From Betaproteobacteria bacterium (GTDB lineage Bacteria; Pseudomonadota; Gammaproteobacteria; Burkholderiales; Casimicrobiaceae), in the NCBI GenBank assembly GCA_004293675.1, contig READ01000009.1, forward strand, positions 1 through 64,000: a stretch of 64,000 nucleotides of DNA, read 5' to 3'. Below are positions 8,372-17,264 of this stretch, in pieces. The translations under genes and the position numbers were made by a program. The notes beneath the pieces are model-generated. The model had not been told where the DNA came from, ran no database searches, and was given only the letters and a program-made list of their open reading frames with translations. The stretch's first letter is position 1. Every line of letters begins with the position of its first letter.

Positions 8372-9027
8372 AAACTATGTCAAACATTGTCGCTGCGCTG
8401 TTTTTGGGGCTCACGTCTGCGGCGAGCGCGCAGGTTCCGATGGTCCCCGCGCCGCAGCTTTCCGCCAATGCCGTGGAGCTCTTTAAGCAAATCGAATTGC
8501 AGCGCACCCCCGCCGTTCGTGCGCTACTACTCAAAGGGCTCAGCGCCGACACGACCGATGTTCGCGGCGATCACGCGCTCATGGTGGCGGCGCGCGAAGG
8601 CTATCTCGACGGCGTGCAGGTGCTGCTCTCGGCGGGTGCGCGAGTGAATCTGCGAAACAAATGGGGCGACAGCGCGATTATGGTGGCCTCGCTCGCGGGG
8701 CACGAAACCGTCGTCAAAACGCTGCGAGCAAAGGGCGCTGATATCAACCAAACGGGCTGGACGGCGCTGCACTATGCTGCGATTGCTGGGCACGCGTCGG
8801 TGCTCAAATACTTGCTCGATCAAGGTGCGAATCCGCTCGCGGGAGGGGCCAACGGTGTCACCGCACTCATGATGGCGGCGCGCGAAAATAAAACTGAAGC
8901 GATCGAAGTGTTGCTCGAATACGGCGCCGACGCTAAGCAAAAGAACGAAAAAGGCGAAACCGCGCTTGATTGGGCGATTCGCGAAGAGCACCGCTCAGCC
9001 ATCGACGTTCTGAAGAAAGCTAAATAG
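8368..9027 (+). CDS. Exported ankyrin-repeat protein
   Basis: Predicted 219-aa protein with a signal peptide (about 1-22, ending SAASA before QVPM) and four to five ankyrin repeats. The repeats read as GDHALMVAAREG, GDSAIMVASLAG, GWTALHYAAIAG, GVTALMMAARE and GETALDWAIRE. Ankyrin repeats mediate protein-protein contacts, and the partner is unknown. The ATG overlaps the tatD stop by 4 nt, suggesting co-expression. It converges with the NlpC/P60 gene, with no clear terminator in the 30-nt gap. Confidence 0.85.
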   Translation: MKTMSNIVAALFLGLTSAASAQVPMVPAPQLSANAVELFKQIELQRTPAVRALLLKGLSADTTDVRGDHALMVAAREGYLDGVQVLLSAGARVNLRNKWGDSAIMVASLAGHETVVKTLRAKGADINQTGWTALHYAAIAGHASVLKYLLDQGANPLAGGANGVTALMMAARENKTEAIEVLLEYGADAKQKNEKGETALDWAIREEHRSAIDVLKKAK

Positions 9028-9057
9028 GCTTAGCCGGGTCGTTACGTTGCTGAGAAT

Positions 9058-9741
9058 CTATTGGCGCGGTTCGGGTGTGGCCAGTTTGACCGGTGGTGCA
9101 CTGCCCGGCTGCAAAATTCGGCGCGCACCATTGAACGCCTTTTGCCAGTAGCGGTTATCGAAATCGACAATTTCCACGGCACCGCCACGACTAGGCGAAT
9201 GAATGAAGCGATTGCCGCCCAAATACACGCCGACATGCGAAAACTGGAAGCGACGCGTGTTGAAAAAAACCAAATCACCGGGCTGAAGCTGCGCTTTGTC
9301 GACTGATTGACCAACCTTTGACTGTTCGCGCGAGGTGCGCGGCAACGAAATGCCCGTGGCGTGTTGAAACACGTAGCGAACAAAGCCGCTGCAATCAAGC
9401 CCTTGATCGGGCGTATTCCCACCAAATTTGTAATCGACGCCAATTAACGAAAGCGCGATGCTGCTAATTTCCGCGGTTGCGTCAAAGGCCTTCGCGCTCA
9501 GCTCGGAGAGTCCGCGCTCCACGCGCTCAAACGTTGACAGTGGTGCAGGCGGTGGTGCAGGCGCGGCGATCACGAAGGTCGATGAGTGCACCGGTCCCGA
9601 GTTGTCCGACGCCCAGGCGTGCGCCGCAGTCAATCCCAGTAAAGCGGCAACACTGCTCACCCACAGGCGCACGGCGGCACGCGGCAGTGCTTTGACTGCG
9701 GAGCGCTCGCGGGGCGGTCTCTGGATGAATGATGATCGCAT
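9058..9741 (-). CDS. Exported NlpC/P60 peptidoglycan hydrolase
   Basis: Predicted 227-aa cell-wall endopeptidase. An N-terminal signal sequence ends near AHAWA. The NlpC/P60 domain begins at YKFGGNTPDQGLDCSGFV, which carries the catalytic Cys, and continues to FSHVGVYLGG with the catalytic His. GDLVFFNT is also diagnostic. It resembles the E. coli MepS/Spr and NlpC group but has no lipobox that I can see. The 250-bp gap to dapA holds a likely promoter region near 9951 (TAAAAT) and no recognisable RNA. Confidence 0.88.
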   Translation of the reverse strand: MRSSFIQRPPRERSAVKALPRAAVRLWVSSVAALLGLTAAHAWASDNSGPVHSSTFVIAAPAPPPAPLSTFERVERGLSELSAKAFDATAEISSIALSLIGVDYKFGGNTPDQGLDCSGFVRYVFQHATGISLPRTSREQSKVGQSVDKAQLQPGDLVFFNTRRFQFSHVGVYLGGNRFIHSPSRGGAVEIVDFDNRYWQKAFNGARRILQPGSAPPVKLATPEPRQ

Positions 9742-9992
9742 CCCTCGATTTTAATCGACTGGAGCGTGCGGTCGGTAATGCCCTAAGACGAGCGCTCGCC
9801 ACAGCGGGGTCAGAGAGCGCTGAGTCGGGCGCGAACTCCGATCTCGCGTCAGGGTCTTAGGTTGACGGCGCGGGACCGATTGTCAGCTCCACTGCGACAC
9901 CCGCTCAGCTCAAGTCTGTCGCTGTGCTCTGAGCCAACGTCCTAGGTGCGATAAAATTAAAGGTTACGCGTTTTAGTGATTGATCCAATCTG

Positions 9993-10907
9993 ATGCCATC
10001 TGCCACGTTGCCCCTGATTCGAGGAAGTTTAGTTGCCATTGTGACGCCGATGCGCGCCGATGGCTCGCTCGATATGGACGCATTGAAACGACTGATCGAT
10101 TGGCATGTGCGCGCCGGAACGGCCGCCATCGTGATCGTTGGTACAACGGGTGAGTCGCCAACCGTGAGTGTTGAAGAGCACCGCGAATTGATCGCCGTAA
10201 CGGTGGCACACGCCGCGGGCCGCATTCCGGTGATCGCCGGTACGGGCGCGAACTCAACCGCCGAGGCAATCGAGCTGACCCGATTCGCCCAATCGGTCGG
10301 CGCGGACGCGTGTTTGTCGGTCGTTCCGTACTACAACAAACCCACGCAAGAGGGCTTGTATCAGCATTTCAAAGCCATTGTTGACGCCGTTGATTTACCG
10401 CTGATTTTGTACAACGTGCCCGGTCGTACCGTGGCCGATATGTCGACTGATACCACCGTTCGCTTGGCCAAATTACCGGGTGTTGCGGGTATTAAAGACG
10501 CCACGGGCGACATTGGTCGCGGCGCTGAATTGCTTCGCCGAATTCGTGCCGAGGTGTTGCCCAGTAAGCCGTTTGTCGTCTACAGCGGCAATGACGACTC
10601 GGCGTTGTCGCTCGTTGCCATGGGCTCCGATGGGGTGATTTCGGTCACTGCCAATCTTGCGCCTGAGTCGATGGCGAAAATGTACGCCTGCGCCTTGGCG
10701 GGTGACTTCAAAGCTGCCGTCGCGATCAACGACACGCTGTCGCTACTGCACACGAACTTGTTCGTAGAGGCCAATCCCATCGCGCCCAAATGGGCGTTGG
10801 AGCGCCTCGGCAAATGCGGCGCTACAACGCGTCTGCCGATGACGCCGCTGTCGCCGCAATTCCATTCCACCATCGAGGCCGCGCTGCGGCACGCTGGCTT
10901 AATCTAA
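9993..10907 (+). CDS. dapA: 4-hydroxy-tetrahydrodipicolinate synthase
   Basis: Predicted 304-aa DapA, which condenses pyruvate with aspartate semialdehyde in lysine and diaminopimelate synthesis. Lys168 in GIKDATGD forms the Schiff base and Tyr140 in LYNVPGRT is the catalytic-triad tyrosine. GTTGESPT (50-57) is the pyruvate-site signature. It is followed by bamC after 69 nt, a conserved pair. The C-terminus runs about ten residues past the usual end without disturbing any motif. Confidence 0.96.
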   Translation: MPSATLPLIRGSLVAIVTPMRADGSLDMDALKRLIDWHVRAGTAAIVIVGTTGESPTVSVEEHRELIAVTVAHAAGRIPVIAGTGANSTAEAIELTRFAQSVGADACLSVVPYYNKPTQEGLYQHFKAIVDAVDLPLILYNVPGRTVADMSTDTTVRLAKLPGVAGIKDATGDIGRGAELLRRIRAEVLPSKPFVVYSGNDDSALSLVAMGSDGVISVTANLAPESMAKMYACALAGDFKAAVAINDTLSLLHTNLFVEANPIAPKWALERLGKCGATTRLPMTPLSPQFHSTIEAALRHAGLI

Positions 10908-10976
10908 TTGACTAGAAATCTGATCGACGTGCCGCTGATCCTCAGCGCCGCACCAACGCCTTATCAAGGGAGATGT

Positions 10977-12131
10977 ATGCAGAGTTTTGTTCCACAGCGA
11001 AGAATCGTTTCGACCGCGTCCCTGACATTGTGTGCGCTGGCCGCCCTTACGTTGTCGGGCTGCAGCACCTTGGAATCGCTTAGTCCGTTTGAGAGCAAGC
11101 GCGTTGAGTACCGCAGCGCAACGACTGGCCCGGCGCTTGAGATTCCGCCTGATTTGACGCCTCCGAAATACGATGAACGTTTCCGTGTAGGTGGTGCCGC
11201 CACGCTGTCCGGGGTTAACGCGCAATCACGCGCCGCTGCGCTGCAAAACCAAGGCGGTGTATTGCCGTCGCAACCCGGCATCCGAATTGAGCGTGCGGGC
11301 ACCGAGCGCTGGTTGGTCGTCACCGGAAACGCCGACGACATTTTCAAGCGCGTTCGCGAATTCTGGGGCACCTTGAATTTGAACTTGGTCGTTGACAATG
11401 CAGGCATCGGCATTCAAGAAACGGACTGGGCAGAAAATCGCGCGCGGATTAACGACGACATTATTCGTCGCACCATCGGCAAAGTGTTCGACAATGCTTT
11501 CTCAAGCGGCACGCGTGACAAGTACCGCACGCGCTTTGAGCGCGGCGCCAACGGCACCACCGAGATCTACATCAGCCATCGCGGGATGGAAGAGAAATCT
11601 ATCGGTACAACCCAGAGCCCACAGTTCCGCTGGGAGCCCCGTAAGCCCGAGCCAGAATTCGAAGCTGAAATGCTCGCCCGCATGATGCAGTATTTGGGCA
11701 CACCACGCGAGTTGGCGCAGCAATTGGCCGCCAGCGCCGTCGCGCCGGCACCCGCCGCCCGTGTGGATCAAGCCACCGTCGTGAAAGAGGGCAAACTCAC
11801 GAGCCTGTCGCTCAACGACGGCTATGACCGTGCGTGGCGTCGCGTGGGTTTGGCGCTTGACCGTGTTGGTTTCACCGTCGTTGATCGCGATCGTAATGCC
11901 GGGCTTTACTACGTTCGTTATGCCGATCCCGATGGCGCTGGTCGCAAAGAGGGCATGCTCGACAAGCTCGCCTTTTGGCGCGATGAAAAAGGGCTCGCCG
12001 AGCAGTATCGCGTGTTCCTGAAGGAAACCGCGGGCAAGACCGCCGTCGTGATTCAAGACAAATCGGGCCAGGCCGACGACACCCCCGTGGGCGCGCGAAT
12101 TGTGACTTTGCTCCACGAGCAGCTCAAATAA
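10977..12131 (+). CDS. bamC: Outer membrane assembly lipoprotein BamC
   Basis: Predicted 384-aa BamC (NlpB), part of the beta-barrel assembly machine. I chose the ATG at 10977 because it follows AAGGGAG and produces a lipoprotein signal peptide with lipobox LSGC (Cys29). An in-frame TTG at 10908 has no such signal. The mature N-terminus has the conserved EIPPDLTPP segment that binds BamD, followed by two helix-grip domains. The position directly after dapA matches E. coli and most beta/gammaproteobacteria. Confidence 0.93.
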   Translation: MQSFVPQRRIVSTASLTLCALAALTLSGCSTLESLSPFESKRVEYRSATTGPALEIPPDLTPPKYDERFRVGGAATLSGVNAQSRAAALQNQGGVLPSQPGIRIERAGTERWLVVTGNADDIFKRVREFWGTLNLNLVVDNAGIGIQETDWAENRARINDDIIRRTIGKVFDNAFSSGTRDKYRTRFERGANGTTEIYISHRGMEEKSIGTTQSPQFRWEPRKPEPEFEAEMLARMMQYLGTPRELAQQLAASAVAPAPAARVDQATVVKEGKLTSLSLNDGYDRAWRRVGLALDRVGFTVVDRDRNAGLYYVRYADPDGAGRKEGMLDKLAFWRDEKGLAEQYRVFLKETAGKTAVVIQDKSGQADDTPVGARIVTLLHEQLK

Positions 12132-12158
12132 CTTGTCCGATGGGTTCGGCCCACTGGC

Positions 12159-12938
12159 GTGCGCCCTGTGAGGTTCGCCAGTCTCGGCAGCGGTAGCGAA
12201 GGCAACGCGCTACTCGTTCAATCCGGCCAGACCACGATCATGATTGATTGTGGTTTTGGCATCAAAGAATCGATCCGCCGCGCTGAGCGGCTGGGCTTTG
12301 ATTTATCAGCGCTCAGCGCGATCGTAATTACCCATGAACACGGCGATCACGTTGGCGGCGCGCCGCGTTTGGCAAGGCGTTTCGGTGTGCCCGTTTGGCT
12401 GAGCTTCGGGACATTGAGCGCGACCGAATCGCAGTGGAGCGACTGCACGTTGCGTGGCTTTGATTCGCATGATGCGTTTGTTGTCGATGAGCTGGAAGTT
12501 CGACCGTTTCCCGTGCCGCACGACGCCCGCGAACCGGCGCAGATGGTTGTCACCGATGGCGCGCTTCGTTTGGGCGTGCTGACCGACGTGGGTGAGAGTA
12601 CGCCGCACATTGAAGCGTCGCTCGCCGATTGCGATGCTTTGTTTCTTGAAGCCAATCACTGCGAGACGATGCTTCGCCACTCAGCCTACCCGCCGCGGCT
12701 GAAAGCCAGAATTGGTGGGCGTTTCGGGCATTTGTCCAACGCCGATTCGAGCGCGCTCTTGGCGCGGATTGCAGGGCCTAAACTCAAACGCGTGGTCGGC
12801 GCGCACCTGAGCCGACAAAATAATCAGCCCGACTTGGTTCGCGCGGCGTTTGGAGAAGCGCTCGGTGCTGTCGGCTCAAACGCCGACGTGCTGATTGCGT
12901 CGCAGGACGAGGGCTTAGAGTGGACGGCTGCTGCGTAG
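12159..12938 (+). CDS. MBL-fold metallohydrolase
   Basis: Predicted 259-aa metallo-beta-lactamase-fold hydrolase of the WalJ/YycJ-like group. The metal motif THEHGDH (58-64) is intact, with a later LEANHC segment and GHLSN giving further ligands. The start opens with the typical RFASLGSGSEGN. Initiation is at GTG 12159 or GTG 12168, and the second puts the conserved motif at the very N-terminus. YycJ-type proteins are exonuclease-like and linked to cell-wall coordination in Firmicutes; the role in proteobacteria is open. Confidence 0.85.
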   Translation: MRPVRFASLGSGSEGNALLVQSGQTTIMIDCGFGIKESIRRAERLGFDLSALSAIVITHEHGDHVGGAPRLARRFGVPVWLSFGTLSATESQWSDCTLRGFDSHDAFVVDELEVRPFPVPHDAREPAQMVVTDGALRLGVLTDVGESTPHIEASLADCDALFLEANHCETMLRHSAYPPRLKARIGGRFGHLSNADSSALLARIAGPKLKRVVGAHLSRQNNQPDLVRAAFGEALGAVGSNADVLIASQDEGLEWTAAA

Positions 12939-13020
12939 TAGTTTCGGCACTCTGTGCGACTGGGTTCGCGCCATTTTGGCGATCGATGGTCACTCAATCT
13001 TTGATAGAAGCGTTTATTTC

Positions 13021-13138
13021 TAGCTTTATGTCTAAATGCCTTATAAATAAAGGGATACAGTAAGTTTTTATTGTTTATTGAATAGCTCAATAAATTGATC
13101 AAACGCCAAAATTGATAAGGCGTTCGATGGTAAAGCCA
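13021..13138. repeat. AT-rich terminal-inverted-repeat element, copy A
   Basis: 118-bp element, one of seven similar copies. The left end TAGCTTTATGTCTAAATGCC is mirrored by a right end reading, on the opposite strand, TTTGGCTTTACCATCGAACG and then CC. A short hairpin lies at each end (ATGCC/AGGG and AACGCC/GGCGTT), and the interior is A/T-rich. It occupies the middle of the 339-bp gap between the MBL-fold and HAD genes. The rest of that gap shows no gene or clear terminator. Confidence 0.75.
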
Positions 13139-13277
13139 AAATCCCGCAGGCCCCATTGGCGTTTCATGGCGACACGGCGCGAGACGTCGCGTTAACCGGA
13201 TACACAGTTCGTTCAAATGGCGCTACAGCCGCCGAATTCCGCCCGTTCAAACCACTTCATCCCGCAACAACCATCCT

Positions 13278-13931
13278 ATGCAACGCCCTCACCCCGCCGC
13301 TGTGCTCTTTGACATGGACGGTTTGCTGATCGATAGCGAACGAGTCGCCATTGCCGCCATCGATGTCGCCGCTGCTCAGCTCGATTGGCGCATCCCGTCA
13401 TCGGTCAGCCAACGCCTGATTGGTTTGGGGCGCGATGGTGGGAGCATTGTGCTGCGCAATTCGCTGGGTGAGGCGTTCCCGATGGAAGCGTTTTGGCAAA
13501 CTTGGTACGCCGAATATTTAGCGCGGGTGGACGAGGGCGTTCCCGCCAAATCCGGTGCGCTAGACGCCCTAATCGCGTTGCAGAGTGCGGGCATTCAAGC
13601 CGCTGTCGCCACATCCACTCACACGCCGCACGCACTGCTTAAGCTCGAAAAAGCGGGTTTGCTGGCGTACTTTGGCGCGGTGGTCGGTCGAGACGCAGTG
13701 CCCAATGGCAAACCTGAGCCCGATTTGTACTTAGAAGCTGCACAACGCTTGGGCGTCAATGCGGCGCATTGCTGGGCGTTCGAAGATTCCTTGCCGGGGC
13801 TCACGGCGGCCACGCGCTCAGGCGCAAAAACGCATTGGGTGCCGGACATCGCAGAAATTGCGCACGATGATTTGCCCGTGGGCGTTGAGCGCATTGATTC
13901 GTTGCACGAAATTACGCGCTGGGTTGGGTGA
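13278..13931 (+). CDS. HAD-superfamily phosphatase
   Basis: Predicted 217-aa haloacid-dehalogenase-type hydrolase of the beta-phosphoglucomutase-like subgroup. Motif I is FDMDGLLIDS with Asp12 as nucleophile and Asp14 as acid/base. Motif II is the Thr/Ser of AVATST, motif III the Lys in NGKPEPD, and motif IV FEDSLPG. The small helical cap sits between motifs I and II. Substrates in this subgroup are sugar phosphates and related metabolites, and the specific one is not readable. No strong Shine-Dalgarno is evident. Confidence 0.87.
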   Translation: MQRPHPAAVLFDMDGLLIDSERVAIAAIDVAAAQLDWRIPSSVSQRLIGLGRDGGSIVLRNSLGEAFPMEAFWQTWYAEYLARVDEGVPAKSGALDALIALQSAGIQAAVATSTHTPHALLKLEKAGLLAYFGAVVGRDAVPNGKPEPDLYLEAAQRLGVNAAHCWAFEDSLPGLTAATRSGAKTHWVPDIAEIAHDDLPVGVERIDSLHEITRWVG

Positions 13932-13974
13932 GTTTCCGTTGTCGTGACGAGCAGTTTCTTTGAAAACACGCGGA

Positions 13975-14003
13975 CAAAAAAGCCGGTCTCGCGACCGGCT
14001 TTC
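13975..14003. terminator. Bidirectional rho-independent terminator
   Basis: A 10-bp GC-rich stem (AAAGCCGGTC paired with GACCGGCTTT) around a 4-nt loop, flanked by an A-run on the left. It lies between the convergent HAD gene and the exported-protein gene, so it can serve both strands. A near-identical stem occurs at 16197-16225. Confidence 0.85.
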
Positions 14004-14030
14004 GCTAACGTCGGTTGGCACGCTAAATGA

Positions 14031-15056
14031 TCACCATTCGCGAAGTGGCGCACACCAGAATGCGCCTTCGCCGCGATAGCCGCGCTCGATCAATGCTCGA
14101 TAGAGCGTGGCGCTTTGCGTGTATCGATGCGCTATCGCTTGCGGGTGGAAGAGTTGGTAAATTGGTGAAGCTCCCAGTGGACAAGACTGCTCCTTGAGCG
14201 AAAGCGCGTACACGGTTCCCCCCGCACACTCCGTGGTCGGTTTGTTCCAGGCAGCGGCAAGGCCGCGACAAACAGCAGAATCAGCTGTCCAAAACGTGCC
14301 TAAAAACGGCGTCGGGTATTCAATCGAATAGAGTCGCTGGTATGGGGCACCCGGGTCGGTCTCAAATCGGTACGCCGTAAAGGTGCCGATGCGGGGGCCC
14401 GTGGACGCGTAGCTTGCCTCATCCGTCGCTACTTTTTCGCCTTGTATTGAGATACATCCTCCCTCAAAGCGTGCCAGTGCGTTGGTTCCAGGGGTACCAC
14501 CGCAAGTGACCATCCCTAGGCGTACTTCCCCCGCTTTGGGCCGAACGGTGACGTTCGTCATCCCCGATTCGACCTCAACGCTGTCGAGCTCAACGAACTG
14601 TACCGGCGGCGAGAAGGGCGCGCCCAGCGTCGCAGTGACTCCAACGTAAATGCTGTAGTCTGCCGCCGGCAATCCCGAAAGTCGAATGGTGTGGGTTGAT
14701 TTCGGCGCACAAGCAGTCGTTGATTGGTGGCTGAGAAGCAAACGCAGCGTGCCATTTTTGAGTGATGCGCTGGAGTAACCCGGAGCCGCAGCATCAAGGC
14801 AGTAACTGCCCGCAAAACTCACATTGATATCAAACGCACGGAAGGATTCGACGGTGGAGTCTTGCCCATTAGCTGGGCGAACGGTGACGACGCCCGTGCG
14901 CCTCACGTTGGGCGGGGTCAGGCCGCGCGCATCGGCAAACGCCCCGGTTGCAGGTCGCTCATTGGGGTAGGGCGTCGCAGGCACGGGGACTGTTTGCGCT
15001 TGAGTTGCGGAAATTGACAGTGTCAGAGAAACACAAAGTAGCCGAGTTTTGCTCAT
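14031..15056 (-). CDS. Exported protein of unknown function
   Basis: Predicted 341 aa. The signal peptide is MSKTRLLCVSLTLSISATQA, followed by QTVPVP. The body is beta-rich and contains six or more cysteines. The C-terminal block, from PIYQLFHPQ through RYTQSATLY to EGAFWCAPL, resembles the repeat found in DUF5648-type extracellular proteins; that is recall, not a search. The ATG at 15056 overlaps the upstream stop by 4 nt (ATGA), so the two genes are probably translated together. I do not recognise a function. Confidence 0.7.
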   Translation of the reverse strand: MSKTRLLCVSLTLSISATQAQTVPVPATPYPNERPATGAFADARGLTPPNVRRTGVVTVRPANGQDSTVESFRAFDINVSFAGSYCLDAAAPGYSSASLKNGTLRLLLSHQSTTACAPKSTHTIRLSGLPAADYSIYVGVTATLGAPFSPPVQFVELDSVEVESGMTNVTVRPKAGEVRLGMVTCGGTPGTNALARFEGGCISIQGEKVATDEASYASTGPRIGTFTAYRFETDPGAPYQRLYSIEYPTPFLGTFWTADSAVCRGLAAAWNKPTTECAGGTVYALSLKEQSCPLGASPIYQLFHPQAIAHRYTQSATLYRALIERGYRGEGAFWCAPLREW

Positions 15057-16004
15057 GGTTGCGTCCATTGTGAAACGTTGGTGAAAGTGAGTGTCCAGTT
15101 TCCGACCCCGGCATTGGGCGTGTGGGCCACAAAGTATGTTGCCCCAGCCTTACCTTGCGAAAAACTTGGGTTGCTACTGTTGACTGCGGGAGTGGTAATC
15201 CACGCGCTGGACGTTGCTGCTTTGTGCCAATAGACCGAGTCCTGACTTCGATTCGCGCCAACAAAAAAGTCCGTTGCGGCCGTTTTGGAGATGACAGCGC
15301 CCGTTGCGGGGCTAGTCGCTGTGGGCCAACCATGCCAGACGCGCACGTCGGTGGGTGTGGGTGGAGCAAACAGCCACGTCTCCAAAGTGGCAGCGTACTG
15401 AAGCGCTCCGTCCGGAGCAAAGCAGATGTAGCACGGGCCAAATATCATCTCTTTCCCGTGATACCGGGATACGAAATTGTCACTAGACGCAGTGAGCATG
15501 TGAACAAAGTGCTTGATGTTGCCATGGTCGAGGTCGAATCCAGAATTCGAAACACGAAATTGGGACATGTGTGCGTTGTGCGCCGCGGGCATATTGCCCG
15601 GGACCCACAGGTTCCCCAAAACCACGTTGTATCCCGGGAACTGTAAACGTTGAATATTGAAGCTTGACGGCGTAGTGCTCTGGGGTGGAACGTAGGCTGA
15701 CTTTCCTTCGCTCTGCGTCGGAGCTCGTGGCTTTTCGAGCCATCGAAGGTGAATCCGTTGCTCGCAAACAAGGCGTATTTGCTCATCGTCGAGCGGCAGA
15801 AAGGCTGCGACATGCTCGCCCTCTTTGGTGATCGTCACATCAAGTCGCTCAAGTCTTCCTTCGTCGTTTTTGTCGACAAACGTCGGTGGCTTTAGCGAAT
15901 CTTTCGCGCAAAGCCCCCCGCAACAAATTCTGGTCTGCGGCGACACAAATATTCGCGTTGAAGGCGACACCAAACAAATAACCTAAAGTGACACAATTTT
16001 TCAT
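15053..16004 (-). CDS. Exported protein of unknown function, apparently frameshifted
   Basis: The long reading frame (15053-15973) lacks a good start. An ATG at 16004, behind GAGGT, opens a convincing signal peptide (MKNCVTLGYLFGVAFNA, ending VAA before DQNLL), but in a different frame that stops after about 46 codons. Removing one base from a run of six G near 15915 joins signal peptide and body into one protein of about 316 aa. The body has no domain I recognise. Either this is a decayed or slip-switched gene, or the run was misread. It is coupled to the next gene by a 4-nt overlap. Confidence 0.6.
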
Positions 16005-16196
16005 TGGAAACCTCAAATTCTCAGTGAATTGTCAGTGAATTGTCAGGATAGCACGGCGCGACCGGCGTTCGTCAGTCTGTTTTGCGTGCGGGTCGCTGAC
16101 GCAATGTGAGCCAGATTGATCTGCCCAAGTTTTCACTGCCGGAGCGCGTAACCGGTACGCGTAGGTTTCGTAGGGAGGTGCGAAACCAGCGCGCAT

Positions 16197-16225
16197 AAAA
16201 AAAGCCGGTCTTGCGACCGGCTTTT
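16197..16225. terminator. Rho-independent terminator of the small lipoprotein gene
   Basis: Stem AAGCCGGTC/GACCGGCTT with a 4-nt loop, an A-run of seven on its left and TTTT on its right. It terminates the minus-strand lipoprotein gene that ends at 16250. It is nearly identical to the terminator at 13975-14003, so the two matching hairpins bracket the exported-protein pair. Confidence 0.85.
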
Positions 16226-16249
16226 AGATGTTGCGTTAACTGAAGCTGA

Positions 16250-16585
16250 TTAAGGCTTCTTCACGGCATCCTTAGCTGCATCTTTTGCGGCTTCAACTGC
16301 TTTACCAGCAGCATCTTTCGCAGCGTCAACTGCTTTACCAGCAGCATCTTTCGCAGCATCTTTGCCAGCGTCAACTGCTTTACCAGCAGCGTCTTTGGCG
16401 GCATCCATTGCTTTACCAGCTGCGTCTTTAGCAGCATCCATTGGAGCGGGGGCAGCAGCAGCCGGAGCAGCAGCAGGTGCAGCGGCGGGGGCCGGAGCAG
16501 CAGCTTCTTTCTTCGGTTCTTCTTTCTTACCGCAAGCGACGAGTGCCAATGCGATCAGGGGTGCAACTAGGAGGGACTTTTTCAT
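16250..16585 (-). CDS. Small lipoprotein with Ala/Lys undecapeptide-like repeats
   Basis: Predicted 111 aa. The lipoprotein signal peptide has lipobox LVAC (Cys18), then a charged GKKEEPKKE stretch and an Ala/Pro linker. About six repeats of the type KDAAGKAVDAA follow to the C-terminus. This pattern predicts a long amphipathic or coiled helix, as in LEA-like and Lpp-like proteins, and it could span from the outer membrane toward peptidoglycan. The Shine-Dalgarno AAGGA lies 5 nt before the ATG. It has its own terminator and looks monocistronic. Function unknown. Confidence 0.8.
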   Translation of the reverse strand: MKKSLLVAPLIALALVACGKKEEPKKEAAAPAPAAAPAAAPAAAAPAPMDAAKDAAGKAMDAAKDAAGKAVDAGKDAAKDAAGKAVDAAKDAAGKAVEAAKDAAKDAVKKP

Positions 16586-16736
16586 TTGTATTCCTTACTA
16601 CGTGAGTCGTTAACGAATGTGTGTGCCTTAAGGAGAATCTCCCTCAGCGGAGACCATACCGGTGAGCGAAACCGGAATAGAAACTGAGTGAGGATCGAAA
16701 GTATAGCGAAAACCCCGGCCTGTGAAATCGGCGGGT

Positions 16737-17258
16737 TTACAGCCCGAGCGCTTCGGCGAAGATTTTTCGACCGCCTTGCTGCCAAGTTACTTCAAATTGT
16801 GTGATCCAAACTATTGATTTTGAAGGATTTTCAAATTCTAGCGATCCACTGGATTGCACCATATTGGGGCGAAAAATAAGATGTTGCCCGTCTGCAACAA
16901 CCAACGACTGATTAAGACTATTCTGGTTTCTGGTGCCAAGAATGCTCAATTTGTGGGCATGCGTCGACAGCAAGGACACCACTCGCGGGCAGTCGCCACG
17001 AAGGGTCGTGGTGTCACACAGCATGAGCCGAACAGTGACACTTCGCTGCACGATCGCATCGCGAAGTAGTTTGAATCTCGAAAGACTTTGCCAACCTGTG
17101 AGTAGCAAATCGCGATCGAACAGGTCGAGCGTTTTGTTCGTGCGCGCGATCACTGCGTCGGTCGCGTCGGACACATCACGCCACGTCAACAGCGGTTGCG
17201 ATTGGCGCGGCTCTATTGCAGCAAAGCGGTTGGGCTCGGCGGGTGTCGCGGTGGGCAT
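16737..17258 (-). CDS. Conserved protein of unknown function (DUF7931-like)
   Basis: Predicted 173-aa soluble protein. A segment reading TLDLFDRDLLLTGW, followed by LLRDAIVQRSVTVRLMLCDT and later SLVVADGQHLIFRPN, looks like a degenerate phospholipase-D-like fold, as in the domain often attached to GNAT acetyltransferases in betaproteobacteria. No HKD catalytic motif is visible. It starts 6 nt after the RoxA-like gene stops, so the two are probably co-transcribed. The domain name is from recall and should be treated as tentative. Confidence 0.6.
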   Translation of the reverse strand: MPTATPAEPNRFAAIEPRQSQPLLTWRDVSDATDAVIARTNKTLDLFDRDLLLTGWQSLSRFKLLRDAIVQRSVTVRLMLCDTTTLRGDCPRVVSLLSTHAHKLSILGTRNQNSLNQSLVVADGQHLIFRPNMVQSSGSLEFENPSKSIVWITQFEVTWQQGGRKIFAEALGL

Positions 17259-17264
17259 CGTTGC

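Noticed and set aside
9742-9992. Possible structured RNA or lysine riboswitch upstream of dapA
   Set aside because: Some GC-rich inverted segments exist, but none matches a known riboswitch layout that I could recognise.
13975-16225. The two near-identical terminators as boundaries of a mobile cassette
   Set aside because: The shared GCCGGTC/GACCGGC stem is a common terminator form, each sits properly after a gene, and no flanking duplication is visible.
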